A stretch of 64,000 bases of DNA, taken from positions 744,001 to 808,000 of the forward strand of contig NZ_JACBFS010000001.1 in the NCBI RefSeq assembly GCF_022138605.1, read 5' to 3'. The stretch comes from Xanthobacter sp. NM-25. GTDB lineage: Bacteria; Pseudomonadota; Alphaproteobacteria; Rhizobiales; Xanthobacteraceae. A model generated the notes under the pieces. That model ran no database searches. It saw only the letters and a list, made by a program, of their open reading frames with translations, and was not told where the DNA came from. Position 1 is the stretch's first letter. The number at the start of each line of letters is the position of its first letter. A program made the position numbers and the translations under genes. Of the stretch, positions 49,236 through 57,326 are shown piece by piece.

Positions 49236-50492
49236 GTGCGCGCTGTCCTTCCCCTTCCCCTGCTCGCTCTCGCGCTGTGCGCCGGCGGGCCGGCCCTCGT
49301 CACCGCGGCTGCCGCCGCCCAGGTCAGCGTGCGCGGCACCAGCCTGCTGGTGGATGGCCAGCCCTTCGTGGCCCGGGGCGCCAGCGGCGAAACCCGTCTT
49401 CCCGAGCTGAAGGCCCTGGGGGCCAATGTGGTGCGGACCTATGGCCAGGAGCCCGGCGCCGTGCTGGATGCCGCCCAGCGCGCCGGGCTCAAGGTCATCG
49501 TCGGCTTCTGGATGGGCCATCCGCGCCTCGGCTTCGATTATCGCAACCGCGCCGCCGTGGAGACGCAGCTGGACGCCCTGCGTCACATGGTGGAACGCTA
49601 CCGCAACCACCCGGCCCTGCTCATGTGGGGCATCGGCAACGAGGTGGAGGTGGAACTGCCACCGGAGGAAACGGAGCTGGTCTGGCCGGCCATCGAGCAG
49701 GCGGCGCAACTGGTGAAGACCCTCGACCCCAGCCACCCCACCATGGCGGTGGTGGCGGAGGTGGGCACCGACAAGGCCGCGCAGATCAAGCGCCTGGCGC
49801 CCTCCATCGACGTGCTCGGCATCAATGGCTATGGCGATGGCCTGCTCACCTCGGCCACCCGCGCCCGGGCCCAGGGCTGGAGCGGGCCGGTGCTGCTGAC
49901 CGAGATGGGCAGCCTTGGCCATTGGGAAGCGATCAAGACGCCCTGGGGCGCGCGACCGGAGCTGACCTCCAGCGTGAAGGCCGATCGCATGCGCCGCTAC
50001 CTCACCGCCGCCAAGCAGGCGGACATCGGCACCATCGCCTTCCTGTGGGGCCAGAAGCAGGAGGTGACCCCCACCTGGTATTCCCTGCTGCTTCCCACCG
50101 GGGAATGGACGGAAACGGTGGAGGTGATGGCCGAGCTGTGGGACGGCACGCCGCCCGGCGGCGCCAACCATGCCCCCCGCATCCGCTCGCTGCGCCTCGA
50201 CGGTCCGGCCGAAGTGCCGCCGGGCGGACACGCCTTGGTGCGTTTGGCCGCCACCGATCCCGATGGTGATCCCCTCAAGGTGGAATGGCAGGTGATGGCG
50301 GAAAGCACGGCCCCCAGCATCGGCGGCGATCCCGAGCCCATTCCCCCGAGCTTTCCGCAGGCCATCCACGAGCCTTCGGCGAGCAGCGTGCGGGTGGGTC
50401 CGCTGCCCCCCGGCGCCTACCGGGTGTTCGTCACCGTGCGCGACGGGCGGGGCGCGGCCGCCACGGGCAACATCCCCATCCTCATGCGCTGA
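49236..50492 (+). CDS. Exported glycoside hydrolase (GH2-like TIM barrel)
   Basis: A 418-residue protein with a signal peptide (LPLLALALCAGGPALVTAAAAA). A TIM barrel follows (SLLVDGQPFVARGASGE, GANVVRTYGQEPG), with the probable acid/base Glu136 in WGIGNEVEVE and the nucleophile Glu223 in LLTEMGSLG, the clan GH-A arrangement. The last ~100 residues look like an Ig/PKD-type beta domain (LAATDPDGDPLKVEWQVM). I place the start at GTG 49236; TTG 49233 just before has GGAG seven bases upstream and is equally possible. Substrate unknown; perhaps a beta-glucan or related envelope or plant polymer. Confidence 0.78.
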   Translation: MRAVLPLPLLALALCAGGPALVTAAAAAQVSVRGTSLLVDGQPFVARGASGETRLPELKALGANVVRTYGQEPGAVLDAAQRAGLKVIVGFWMGHPRLGFDYRNRAAVETQLDALRHMVERYRNHPALLMWGIGNEVEVELPPEETELVWPAIEQAAQLVKTLDPSHPTMAVVAEVGTDKAAQIKRLAPSIDVLGINGYGDGLLTSATRARAQGWSGPVLLTEMGSLGHWEAIKTPWGARPELTSSVKADRMRRYLTAAKQADIGTIAFLWGQKQEVTPTWYSLLLPTGEWTETVEVMAELWDGTPPGGANHAPRIRSLRLDGPAEVPPGGHALVRLAATDPDGDPLKVEWQVMAESTAPSIGGDPEPIPPSFPQAIHEPSASSVRVGPLPPGAYRVFVTVRDGRGAAATGNIPILMR

Positions 50493-50599
50493 GGGCGCTG
50501 GCACCGTTTTCGCTTGATGCGTCCAACGCGGCCGACGCGGCGCATGGCGTGTGCGGTTGCCGCCGTTTGTCGGGTTCCCCCGCAGCGCAGAGGAATGCC

Positions 50600-51133
50600 A
50601 TGGCCGAGATCGTGCCGCAGCAGCCGGGTCGGCTTCTGGTGGGCGCCGCCCAGGTGGGCGATGGCGCGGAGGTGGCGCATGTCCAGGTGCTCGCCGGGGC
50701 CCGCGGCTCCAGCGCCGAACAGGCGTTCGTGCGCGCCCTGACCAGCCCGGACGACGGCTTTACGGCGGTGCTGGCCATCCCCGCCCCCGCCTCACTCGCG
50801 GCACCGCGGACCGTGCTGTTCAACAAGCTGGCCATCCGCGACGCCCGCCAGGCCGCGCAAGTGTTCGGTCCCGCCCAGCGCGCCGTCGCGCAGGCGGTCG
50901 CCGACTGCGTGCGCGACGGCACCATTGGCCAGGCGGACGCCACCAACCTGTTCATCTGCGTCGGCGTCTTCATCCATGGATTGGCGCGCGACGAGGCGCG
51001 GATCTGGCGGTTCAACCACCTGGCCACCCGCGCGGCCCTGCGGCGCGCGGTCTTCGGCTGGCCCTCCGCCGGGCAAACGATAACGCCCGCAGCTGAGATC
51101 GATCCTGCCGGACCGCCGTTCGCCGCGGCCTGA
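50600..51133 (+). CDS. Formaldehyde-activating enzyme (Fae) homologue
   Basis: A 177-residue Fae-family protein. Fae condenses formaldehyde with tetrahydromethanopterin in methylotrophs. Conserved parts are VGDGAEVAHVQVLAG, GARGSSAEQAFVRAL, FNKLAIRDARQAAQVFGPAQRAVAQAVADCV and the VGVFIHG core. The His believed to be catalytic is present (His27), but the residue two after it, Asp in the Fae I recall (AHID), is Gln29 here. No other H4MPT pathway gene is nearby. It may be a secondary Fae paralogue with altered activity. ATG 50600 has AGAGGA upstream; the frame continues upstream without conservation. Confidence 0.82.
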   Translation: MAEIVPQQPGRLLVGAAQVGDGAEVAHVQVLAGARGSSAEQAFVRALTSPDDGFTAVLAIPAPASLAAPRTVLFNKLAIRDARQAAQVFGPAQRAVAQAVADCVRDGTIGQADATNLFICVGVFIHGLARDEARIWRFNHLATRAALRRAVFGWPSAGQTITPAAEIDPAGPPFAAA

Positions 51134-51143
51134 TCGCGCACGC

Positions 51144-51731
51144 TTACAGCGGCGGCCGAACGTCCGGCGGCACGTCGTCGAGCTGCCCCGAGGGCGCCAG
51201 ATAGTCGATGAGACGCACCGCCCGGTCACCGGGACCGGCGAGCTTGGCGATGATGGAGCGCAGGGTCTTGAACTCCTGGGCCGACAACCCCTCGAACAGG
51301 GCGTCGTTGGCCGGCACCTGGACCCGCACCAGCTCCGTCAGGCGGCGCTCGGCCTCCGGCGTCACCGCCAGCACCACCCGCCGGCGGTCCTCGGGATTGA
51401 CCGCCTTGGTCACCAGGCCGGCGCTGACCAGCTTGTTGACCTCCAGGGTGATGAACGCCCCGGACAGATGCAGGTGCTCCGCCACCTGGTTGACGCCAAG
51501 ATCAGGGGTGAGCGCGCGCAGATGGGCGATGGCGGTGAGGATCGTGTATTGGGTGCCGGACAGGCCGATGAGCGCGCCCAGCCGGTCGCGCACTTCCTCG
51601 ATCACCGCGGCGAAGGCCAGCATGTCGTGCAGCACATCGCGGAACACGAGATCGGAGCCGTCCACCAGGAGGGCGGGCCGGGATACGGTGAGCGGCAAGG
51701 CATTGCGGCGACGGCCGAGCTTCGACGACAT
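51144..51731 (-). CDS. MarR-family transcriptional regulator
   Basis: A 195-residue winged-helix regulator of the MarR type: LSGTQYTILTAIAHL, NQVAEHLHLSGAFITLEVNKLVSAGLV with the DNA-reading helix, and the wing NPEDRRRVVLAVTPEAERRL. Such regulators bind small aromatic or oxidant ligands and usually control neighbours. Its stop lies ten bases from the convergent Fae-like gene, while the SDR behind it starts about 1 kb away on the same strand. ATG 51731 has GGGGAG upstream. A palindrome lies in the AT-rich patch upstream. Confidence 0.9.
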   Translation of the reverse strand: MSSKLGRRRNALPLTVSRPALLVDGSDLVFRDVLHDMLAFAAVIEEVRDRLGALIGLSGTQYTILTAIAHLRALTPDLGVNQVAEHLHLSGAFITLEVNKLVSAGLVTKAVNPEDRRRVVLAVTPEAERRLTELVRVQVPANDALFEGLSAQEFKTLRSIIAKLAGPGDRAVRLIDYLAPSGQLDDVPPDVRPPL

Positions 51732-51842
51732 CAAGCGGTAACTCCCCTGACCCGAGCGCCCCGGGCCCGCGGCCGGACCCGCGCCACGGCAGCGCACCCC
51801 AGCGGTTGCCGGGACCCGCACGATCAATCATTAGCTTTCGAC

Positions 51843-51852
51843 AATAGCTATT
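51843..51852. promoter_or_regulatory. Palindrome upstream of marR-type gene
   Basis: AATAGCTATT is a perfect 10-bp palindrome, and TAGCT (51832-51836) with AGCTA (51846-51850) gives a wider dyad. It lies about 112 bases before the MarR start in an unusually AT-rich patch, so autoregulation is plausible. Confidence 0.35.
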
Positions 51853-51940
51853 TTGCTGCGAATTTCATTCCTTAAACCGGATCCGCGCCCATGGCCAATG
51901 GACTTTCGGCTAGCAGCGGCCCCGCCGCGCCGATAGCCGG

Positions 51941-52747
51941 CTAAGGCGCGCGCAGCCCGCCATAGGTGTTCCAAGGGGTGGCCACCAGCCAGCCGCAGTC
52001 CACCGGCACGTTCACTCCGGTCATGGCCGAGGCGGCATCGGAGGCGAGGAAGGCAACCACCCGCGCCACCTCCTCGGGCTCCACCAGCCGCTGCAGCGCG
52101 GCGTTGGCGGCGAGAGTGGAGACGTCACGCTCGCCCTTGGCGATGGCCTGCTTCAGCGCCGGCGTGAGGGTATAGCCGGGCGAAACCACATTCACCCGCA
52201 CCCCGGCAGGGCCCCATTCGGCGGCCAGGCACTCGGTCATGGCGATCACCGCGGCCTTGGCCGGGCCATAGGCATGCAGCGGCACCGAGCGCAGTCCGGT
52301 GATGGAGGCGATGTTGACGATGGCGCCACGCCGCCGGGCCAGCATGGCGCGGCCGAAGGCGAGGCAGGACACATAGGTGCCACGCTGGTCGATGCGAACC
52401 ACATTGTCCCACTGTTCCAGCGGCAGTTCATGGGGGCGGGCCGGCACCTGCAGCACGCCGGCGCTGGTCACCAGCACCTCGACCGGGCCGTATTCCGCCT
52501 CGATCTGCGCTGCGCAGGCCTCGAGGCTGGCGGCATCGCCCACATCGGCCACAAAGGGGGCGCCGCCCAGGCTCTGAGCCACCTGTGCGGCGGCCTCGGC
52601 CGAGCGATCGACGATGGCGACCCGCGCGCCGGTGCGGGCGAGCTCACGGGCGCAGGCCGCGCCGATGCCGCTGGCCCCGCCGGTGACGACGCAGACCGGA
52701 GCGCGAGGATCGGGGGTCGTCGACACCGGGATCTGCGAAGCTGACAT
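51941..52747 (-). CDS. Short-chain dehydrogenase/reductase
   Basis: A 268-residue classical SDR. The dinucleotide loop TGGASGIG is at residues 22-29, with Asp47 at the end of the second strand (IVDRS), which favours NAD(H). The catalytic set is Ser148, Tyr160, Lys164. The usual NNAG motif is TSAG here. The start has an excellent AAGGAGG with a normal spacer. The substrate is unknown; the pattern resembles FabG-like and sugar or cyclic alcohol dehydrogenases. It stands alone, after ppa on the same strand but separated by a strong hairpin. Confidence 0.9.
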   Translation of the reverse strand: MSASQIPVSTTPDPRAPVCVVTGGASGIGAACARELARTGARVAIVDRSAEAAAQVAQSLGGAPFVADVGDAASLEACAAQIEAEYGPVEVLVTSAGVLQVPARPHELPLEQWDNVVRIDQRGTYVSCLAFGRAMLARRRGAIVNIASITGLRSVPLHAYGPAKAAVIAMTECLAAEWGPAGVRVNVVSPGYTLTPALKQAIAKGERDVSTLAANAALQRLVEPEEVARVVAFLASDAASAMTGVNVPVDCGWLVATPWNTYGGLRAP

Positions 52748-52830
52748 GGCGTTCCTCCTTAAGGGTGGAGGCCACGCATGGGTGGGTTCGGGTGTGAAGT
52801 CAATGCGCCTGCCCTGCAGGGCGGGAGGGG

Positions 52831-52862
52831 CTCTGCGGCCAGCACCTGCGCTGGCCGCAGAG
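52831..52862 (-). terminator. Perfect 13-bp hairpin downstream of ppa
   Basis: Bases 52831-52843 and 52850-52862 are perfectly complementary around a six-base loop, 38 bases beyond the ppa stop on the minus strand. It separates ppa from the downstream SDR gene. Confidence 0.7.
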
Positions 52863-52899
52863 GATCATCAGCCTCTCGACCGATCAGCCCTTGGCGCGA

Positions 52900-53433
52900 T
52901 CAGCCTTTGGCCTTGGCGCGCTCGATGGCCTCGACGATGAGCTTGTGGGCTTCCGCCTTGTCGCCCCAGCGCAGCACCTTCACCCACTTGTTGGGCTCCA
53001 GGTCCTTGTAGTGCTCGAAGAAATGCTCGATCTGCTTGAGCGTGATCTCCGGCAGGTCGGAATAGTCCTCGACCTTGTCGTAGCGCTTGGTGAGCTTGGA
53101 GACCGGCACCGCGACAATCTTCTCGTCCTGGCCGCTCTCGTCTTCCATCACCAGCACGCCCACCGGACGCACCGCGATGACCGAGCCCGGCACCAGGGCG
53201 CGGGTGTTGCACACCAGCACGTCGGCCGGATCGCCATCGCCGGAGAGGGTGTGCGGAATGAAGCCGTAATTCCCCGGGTAGCGCATGGAGGTGTAGAGGA
53301 AGCGGTCGACGAACAGCGCGCCCGACTCCTTGTCCATCTCATACTTGATGGGCTCGCCACCGATGGGGACCTCGATGATGACGTTGACCTGTTCGGGCGG
53401 GTTCTTGCCGATCGGAATGGCTTCGATGCGCAT
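52900..53433 (-). CDS. ppa: Inorganic pyrophosphatase
   Basis: A 177-residue family I soluble pyrophosphatase, which hydrolyses PPi and so drives biosynthetic reactions. The signature D-x-D-P-x-D is Asp66, Asp68, Pro69, Asp71 (GDGDPADVLV); KYEMDKESGAL and RFLYTSMRYPGNYGFIP are strongly conserved. It also serves pathways in this window that release PPi. It is preceded on the same strand by a GNAT gene. Confidence 0.97.
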   Translation of the reverse strand: MRIEAIPIGKNPPEQVNVIIEVPIGGEPIKYEMDKESGALFVDRFLYTSMRYPGNYGFIPHTLSGDGDPADVLVCNTRALVPGSVIAVRPVGVLVMEDESGQDEKIVAVPVSKLTKRYDKVEDYSDLPEITLKQIEHFFEHYKDLEPNKWVKVLRWGDKAEAHKLIVEAIERAKAKG

Positions 53434-53484
53434 GTCACTCTCGCTTCCAGCTTCGGATCGCGCAGGACTGCCCCCGCGCGGGCG

Positions 53485-53994
53485 CTACCGCTGCCAAGCG
53501 AAAGCGATCTTGTCCAGCGTTTTTGTGCCGAACCTCTCGGTTGAGGATGCGACCGGTTGACCACCCAGAGCTTTATAAAAGCCCACCGCATTCTCGTTTT
53601 CGGCCAGCGCCCACACCACCAGCCCGTCGAGCCGCGCCAGCGCCAGATCGCGCCGCGCCGCCGCAAACAGGCGCTGGCCGAAGCCCAGCCCCTGATATTG
53701 GGGGTGCAGGTAGATCTCGTAGATCTCCCCGCCATAGGGCAGCGCCTTGGCCCGGTTGCCACCGAAATTCACATAGCCGGCCAAGTCATCACCCACCAGC
53801 AGCACGGAAATCCGGCTACCCCGGCGAATGGCGGTCTGCCACCATTGCGGGCCACGCCGCTCCACCATCCGCTCCAGCTCGAGGCCGGGGATGAGGCCGC
53901 GATAGGCCGCCCGCCACGCCGCGTCGTGCACCGCCGCGATCACGGGCGCGTCGGCGACCTTCGCTCTGCGGATTTCGATCACGAGCGTGTTCAT
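53485..53994 (-). CDS. GNAT-family N-acetyltransferase
   Basis: A 169-residue acetyltransferase. The acetyl-CoA loop is QYQGLGFGQRLF, followed by the LDGLVVWALAENENAVGFYKALGG segment that closes the fold. The start with VIEIRRAKVADAPVIAAVHDAAW is typical of the RimI-like/YitI group. ATG 53994 was preferred over a 19-residue longer frame. The substrate is unknown. The gene lies 51 bases upstream of ppa on the same strand and may share its transcript. Confidence 0.88.
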   Translation of the reverse strand: MNTLVIEIRRAKVADAPVIAAVHDAAWRAAYRGLIPGLELERMVERRGPQWWQTAIRRGSRISVLLVGDDLAGYVNFGGNRAKALPYGGEIYEIYLHPQYQGLGFGQRLFAAARRDLALARLDGLVVWALAENENAVGFYKALGGQPVASSTERFGTKTLDKIAFAWQR

Positions 53995-54212
53995 GGCACG
54001 ATGGAAGCAGACGCTGCGCTTCCCTTCAAGTGGCACTCTCTTAAGATGCACTGCAATATCATGCGCGCGCCGGCCTCCGGCGCCGGCCTTTCGGCTGGGG
54101 CGTTCCCGAATCGGCGCGGAGGCGACAAGATCGTTGCGGGCGGGCGTCTCCCCTGGAATGGGGGACGCGCGCCTGTCCTGGCTCCTTCACTGACGTGGCG
54201 GCCGTCGTGCGA

Positions 54213-54527
54213 ATGATCCGTTTTCTGCTTCGTTTCTCCGGCTTCTGGCTGCTGGCCGGCGGCTTCGTCGCGCTGATCGTCGATGGCACACGCTCCATCG
54301 CCGCCTCGGCCATGCTCTTCACCTCCGCCGGCGATGCCTGGTATGCGCTGGCGCCGGGCAACATCGAGCATGCGGAAGCGGTCACGGAGGCCGCTTCCCC
54401 CCTGTTATGGAGCAAGCTGGTGATGCCGCTGCTCTCCCTGCCAGCCTCGGCGGTGCTGGTGGTGGCGGGCCTCGCCCTGCTCGGCCTGGGGCGCAGCCGC
54501 GAGCATTCGCGCTTCGAGGTGAGCTGA
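54213..54527 (+). CDS. Small two-span membrane protein, unknown function
   Basis: About 104 residues with two predicted helices: FLLRFSGFWLLAGGFVALIVDGTRSI near the start and VMPLLSLPASAVLVVAGLALLGLG near the end, ending in a charged GRSREHSRFEVS tail. The start could be ATG 54213 or one of the GTGs at 54195 and 54207; none has a strong ribosome site. I recall similar short proteins in Hyphomicrobiales, but no function. It is divergent from the GNAT gene. Confidence 0.62.
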   Translation: MIRFLLRFSGFWLLAGGFVALIVDGTRSIAASAMLFTSAGDAWYALAPGNIEHAEAVTEAASPLLWSKLVMPLLSLPASAVLVVAGLALLGLGRSREHSRFEVS

Positions 54528-54635
54528 CCCCTCGCGGCTCTCCCGCGCCATCCCCATATCTGCGACACAACACAGCGACGGCGCGGTCGGTGTCCTCACG
54601 GGCCTGATCGCACACCGCTCAGCAGGAGCGCCGCC

Positions 54636-55292
54636 ATGTTCTTTCTGAAAAAGTCCCTCGAACTGCCCACTGCGGACCAGGCCCTGCCCGGCCGGTCCAC
54701 GCCACTGCCCACCGCCGCCAACCATTTCGTCTCGGGCCACCCGCTGAAAGGCCCCTATCCGGAGGGGCTCAAGACTGCGGTGTTCGCCCTCGGCTGCTTC
54801 TGGGGCGCGGAGCGGCGCCTGTGGCAGGTGCCCGGGGTCTGGGTGACCGCCGTCGGCTATGTGGCGGGGCACACGCCCAATCCCACCTATGAGGAGGTCT
54901 GCTCCGGCCTCACCGGCCATACCGAAGCGGTGCTGGTGGTCTACGACCCGGCGGCCGTGAGTTATGCCGCGCTGCTGAAGGTGTTCTTCGAGGCCCACGA
55001 CCCGACCCAGGGCATGCGCCAGGGCAATGATGTGGGCACCCAATACCGCTCCGGCATCTATGTGACGGACGATGCGCAGAAGATCGAGGCCGAGGCCGCC
55101 AAGGCGGCCTATGGCGCAGCCCTGAAGGCGCGGGGTTTCGGCCCCATCACCAGCGAGATCCTTCCCCTCGGCCCGTTCTATTTCGCCGAGGATTACCACC
55201 AGCAATATCTCGCCAAGAATCCGAACGGCTATTGCGGCCTGGGCGGCACCGGCGTCAGCTGCCCGATCGGCACGGGCGTCGCCGCTCCATAG
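54636..55292 (+). CDS. msrA: Peptide-methionine (S)-S-oxide reductase
   Basis: A 218-residue MsrA that repairs oxidised methionine. The catalytic Cys54 is in GCFWG (53-57). Two C-terminal Cys (NGYCGLGGTGVSCP) can serve as recycling residues with thioredoxin. The rest shows GYVAGHTPNPTYEEVCSGLTGHTEAV and FYFAEDYHQQYLAKN, both standard. About 45 residues precede the core, as in the longer MsrA class. It is convergent with the flavin oxidoreductase after 23 bases. Confidence 0.97.
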   Translation: MFFLKKSLELPTADQALPGRSTPLPTAANHFVSGHPLKGPYPEGLKTAVFALGCFWGAERRLWQVPGVWVTAVGYVAGHTPNPTYEEVCSGLTGHTEAVLVVYDPAAVSYAALLKVFFEAHDPTQGMRQGNDVGTQYRSGIYVTDDAQKIEAEAAKAAYGAALKARGFGPITSEILPLGPFYFAEDYHQQYLAKNPNGYCGLGGTGVSCPIGTGVAAP

Positions 55293-55315
55293 GCCGGCAA
55301 CCGGGCGCGCGCCCC

Positions 55316-56299
55316 TCAGGCCGCCGCGGGCAGTTGTGGGCGGATGGTGGTGGCGAACGCCTCCACATCGGCCAGTCGCTTGCTGAAGGCGGGGGACAGC
55401 GGCTTCAGCAGCACCATGCGCGGATCAAGATCGGCGGCGATGGTAGCGAGCTGCGCCCGCACCTCGTCCACCGTGCCCACCAGGGAATCCGCCACCATGC
55501 GATCGAGGGCGAACCAGGGCGTCCAATCGGGCTGCGCCTGCTGGGTGGTGGCCTGCATGCGTTCGACGAACGGGCGCAGGAAACCCTTGGCCTCCTCCAC
55601 TGCCTGTTCGCGGGTCGGCGCCAGGTGGAAGAAGCGGATGAGGGTGAAGCGCGGATCGACGCCCGGCGCCGCCGCGCGATACATGTTCAGGCTCTCGCGC
55701 GCGCCCGCCAGCGGAAAGGGCGGCGCCGCCATGATGCCATAGCCCCGCGCCGCCGCATGGCGCAGGGCATCCGGCGTGGCCGTGGCAAGGAAGGTGGGAA
55801 TGGGCGCCTGCACCGGCTTGGGCACCAGCTCCACGCCATCAAGATCGAAAAACGCCCCCTTGAAGCGCACCGACGGCGTGTAGAGCAGCTGCTCGATCAC
55901 CTCCAGCGCCTCCAGGGTGCGGGCGCGGGACTCCTCCTTCGCCACGTGGAAGTGCTTGTTCTGGACCGGAAACGGCCCGCCCTTGGCAACCCCGAGGTTC
56001 AGCCGCCCACGGGAGAGGATATCCACCGTCGCCACGTCTTCCGCCACCGTGATGGGATCGCGGAACGGCAGCAGCACCGCCGCCGAGCCGAGCCGGATGC
56101 GCGAGGTCTGCCCGGCGAGATGGGCCAGAAGGGCGAGGCAGGAGGGGCTGGCCGCGCCGGGGTTGAAATGGTGCTCCGCCACCCAGGCCTCTTCATAGCC
56201 CAGGCTCTCCGCCGCCCGCACCAGCTGGGTCTGCTCTGCAAAAGCCGAGACATAATCCTGCTGTGGATTCTCATAGGTGCAGAAAATGCCGAAACGCAT
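55316..56299 (-). CDS. LLM-class (luciferase-like) flavin-dependent oxidoreductase
   Basis: A 327-residue bacterial luciferase-fold protein that uses FMN. Key parts: EEAWVAEHHFNPGAASPSCLALLAHLAGQTSRIRLGSAAVLLPFRDP at the N-terminal half and SRGRLNLGVAKG. Such enzymes are monooxygenases or F420/FMN reductases; the partner reductase is not nearby. ATG 56299 is preferred; the frame continues about 59 codons upstream through an AT-rich promoter-like patch and is unlikely to be translated. It is divergent from the FAH-family gene. Confidence 0.87.
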   Translation of the reverse strand: MRFGIFCTYENPQQDYVSAFAEQTQLVRAAESLGYEEAWVAEHHFNPGAASPSCLALLAHLAGQTSRIRLGSAAVLLPFRDPITVAEDVATVDILSRGRLNLGVAKGGPFPVQNKHFHVAKEESRARTLEALEVIEQLLYTPSVRFKGAFFDLDGVELVPKPVQAPIPTFLATATPDALRHAAARGYGIMAAPPFPLAGARESLNMYRAAAPGVDPRFTLIRFFHLAPTREQAVEEAKGFLRPFVERMQATTQQAQPDWTPWFALDRMVADSLVGTVDEVRAQLATIAADLDPRMVLLKPLSPAFSKRLADVEAFATTIRPQLPAAA

Positions 56300-56626
56300 G
56301 GCAATCCCCCAAAAGCAAATCGCGTAAGCGCCCGACCGGCGACCCACGCCCAGGCTGGAAACAACAACGTTATATATATGTGAATATAGTTCGACTGTCA
56401 TGACTGCGCAGGGGCTCCGCGACAGACCAGGGAACCACCCGTGGTGGGCGTTGCCGGCTTTCCTCGCCCGCCACAACGGCCTAATAGCTTCGGTTGAGGT
56501 CGCCGCCCGTCATGCGGGCGGGCTGCGCCGGGACCTTGCGCCCCGACCTGGCGAAGCCGCGACCGCCCCAGGCTGACCGAGACTGGCGCGAGGCCTGGTG
56601 TCCACATCGGCGTGTCGGAGTCCGCG
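56300..56626. other. Divergent spacer, flavin oxidoreductase / FAH gene
   Basis: This 327-base gap has an AT-rich island around 56350-56400 with alternating TA (TTATATATATG), the probable promoter area of the flavin oxidoreductase. A hairpin CCGCCCG-TCATG-CGGGCGG lies at 56503-56521. I see no gene. Confidence 0.45.
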
Positions 56627-57316
56627 ATGGTCGACTATGTGTTTCCGCCGCTTGCCATCCCCACCCTGCCGGTGGTCGGCAGCACCGCTGTGTTCCCGGT
56701 GCACCGCATCTATTGCGTTGGCCGCAATTTCGCCGACCACGCCATCGAGATGGGCCACGACCCCAACAAGGAGCCGCCGTTCTTCTTCCAGAAGAACCCG
56801 GACACCCTGGTGCCGTCCGGCTCCACCATGCCCTATCCCTCCGCCACCAAGGACGTGCACCACGAGATCGAGATGGTGGTGGCGCTGAAGTCCGGCGGCA
56901 CCGACATTCCGGTGAGCGAGGCTCTCGACCACGTGTTCGGCTATGCGGTCGGCCTCGACCTGACGCGCCGTGACCTGCAGGCGGATCTCAAGAAGCTCGG
57001 CCGCCCGTGGGAAGTGGCCAAGGCGTTCGAGAATGCCGCCCCCTGCTCGGCCCTGGTGCCGGCCAGCGTCACCGGCCATCCCTCCGCCGGCCGCATCTTC
57101 CTCAAGGTGAATGGCGCGGTGAAGCAGGACGGCGACCTCAACCAGATGATCTGGAAGGTGCCGGAGATGATCGCCACCCTCTCCACCCTGTTCCGCCTCG
57201 CCCCCGGCGACCTCATCTTCGCCGGCACCCCCGCCGGCGTCGGCCCGGTGGCGCGCGGTGACCGCCTCGAAGGCGAGGTGGCCGGCGTCGGCACCCTCGA
57301 CATCACCGTCGCCTGA
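56627..57316 (+). CDS. Fumarylacetoacetate hydrolase family protein
   Basis: A 229-residue FAH-fold hydrolase/decarboxylase. The metal site is visible in HHEIEMVVAL and GYAVGLDLTRRD, and the substrate-binding lysine and glutamate segments in RIYCVGRNFADHAIEMGHDP, FFFQKNPDTLV and FAGTPAGVGPV. The short, N-domain-lacking form resembles acylpyruvases and fumarylpyruvate hydrolases used in gentisate and aromatic breakdown. The start is ATG 56627 with GGAG six bases upstream; GTG 56612 is the alternative. It is convergent with the CbiZ-type gene after ten bases. Confidence 0.9.
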   Translation: MVDYVFPPLAIPTLPVVGSTAVFPVHRIYCVGRNFADHAIEMGHDPNKEPPFFFQKNPDTLVPSGSTMPYPSATKDVHHEIEMVVALKSGGTDIPVSEALDHVFGYAVGLDLTRRDLQADLKKLGRPWEVAKAFENAAPCSALVPASVTGHPSAGRIFLKVNGAVKQDGDLNQMIWKVPEMIATLSTLFRLAPGDLIFAGTPAGVGPVARGDRLEGEVAGVGTLDITVA

Positions 57317-57326
57317 GCTTCACGCC

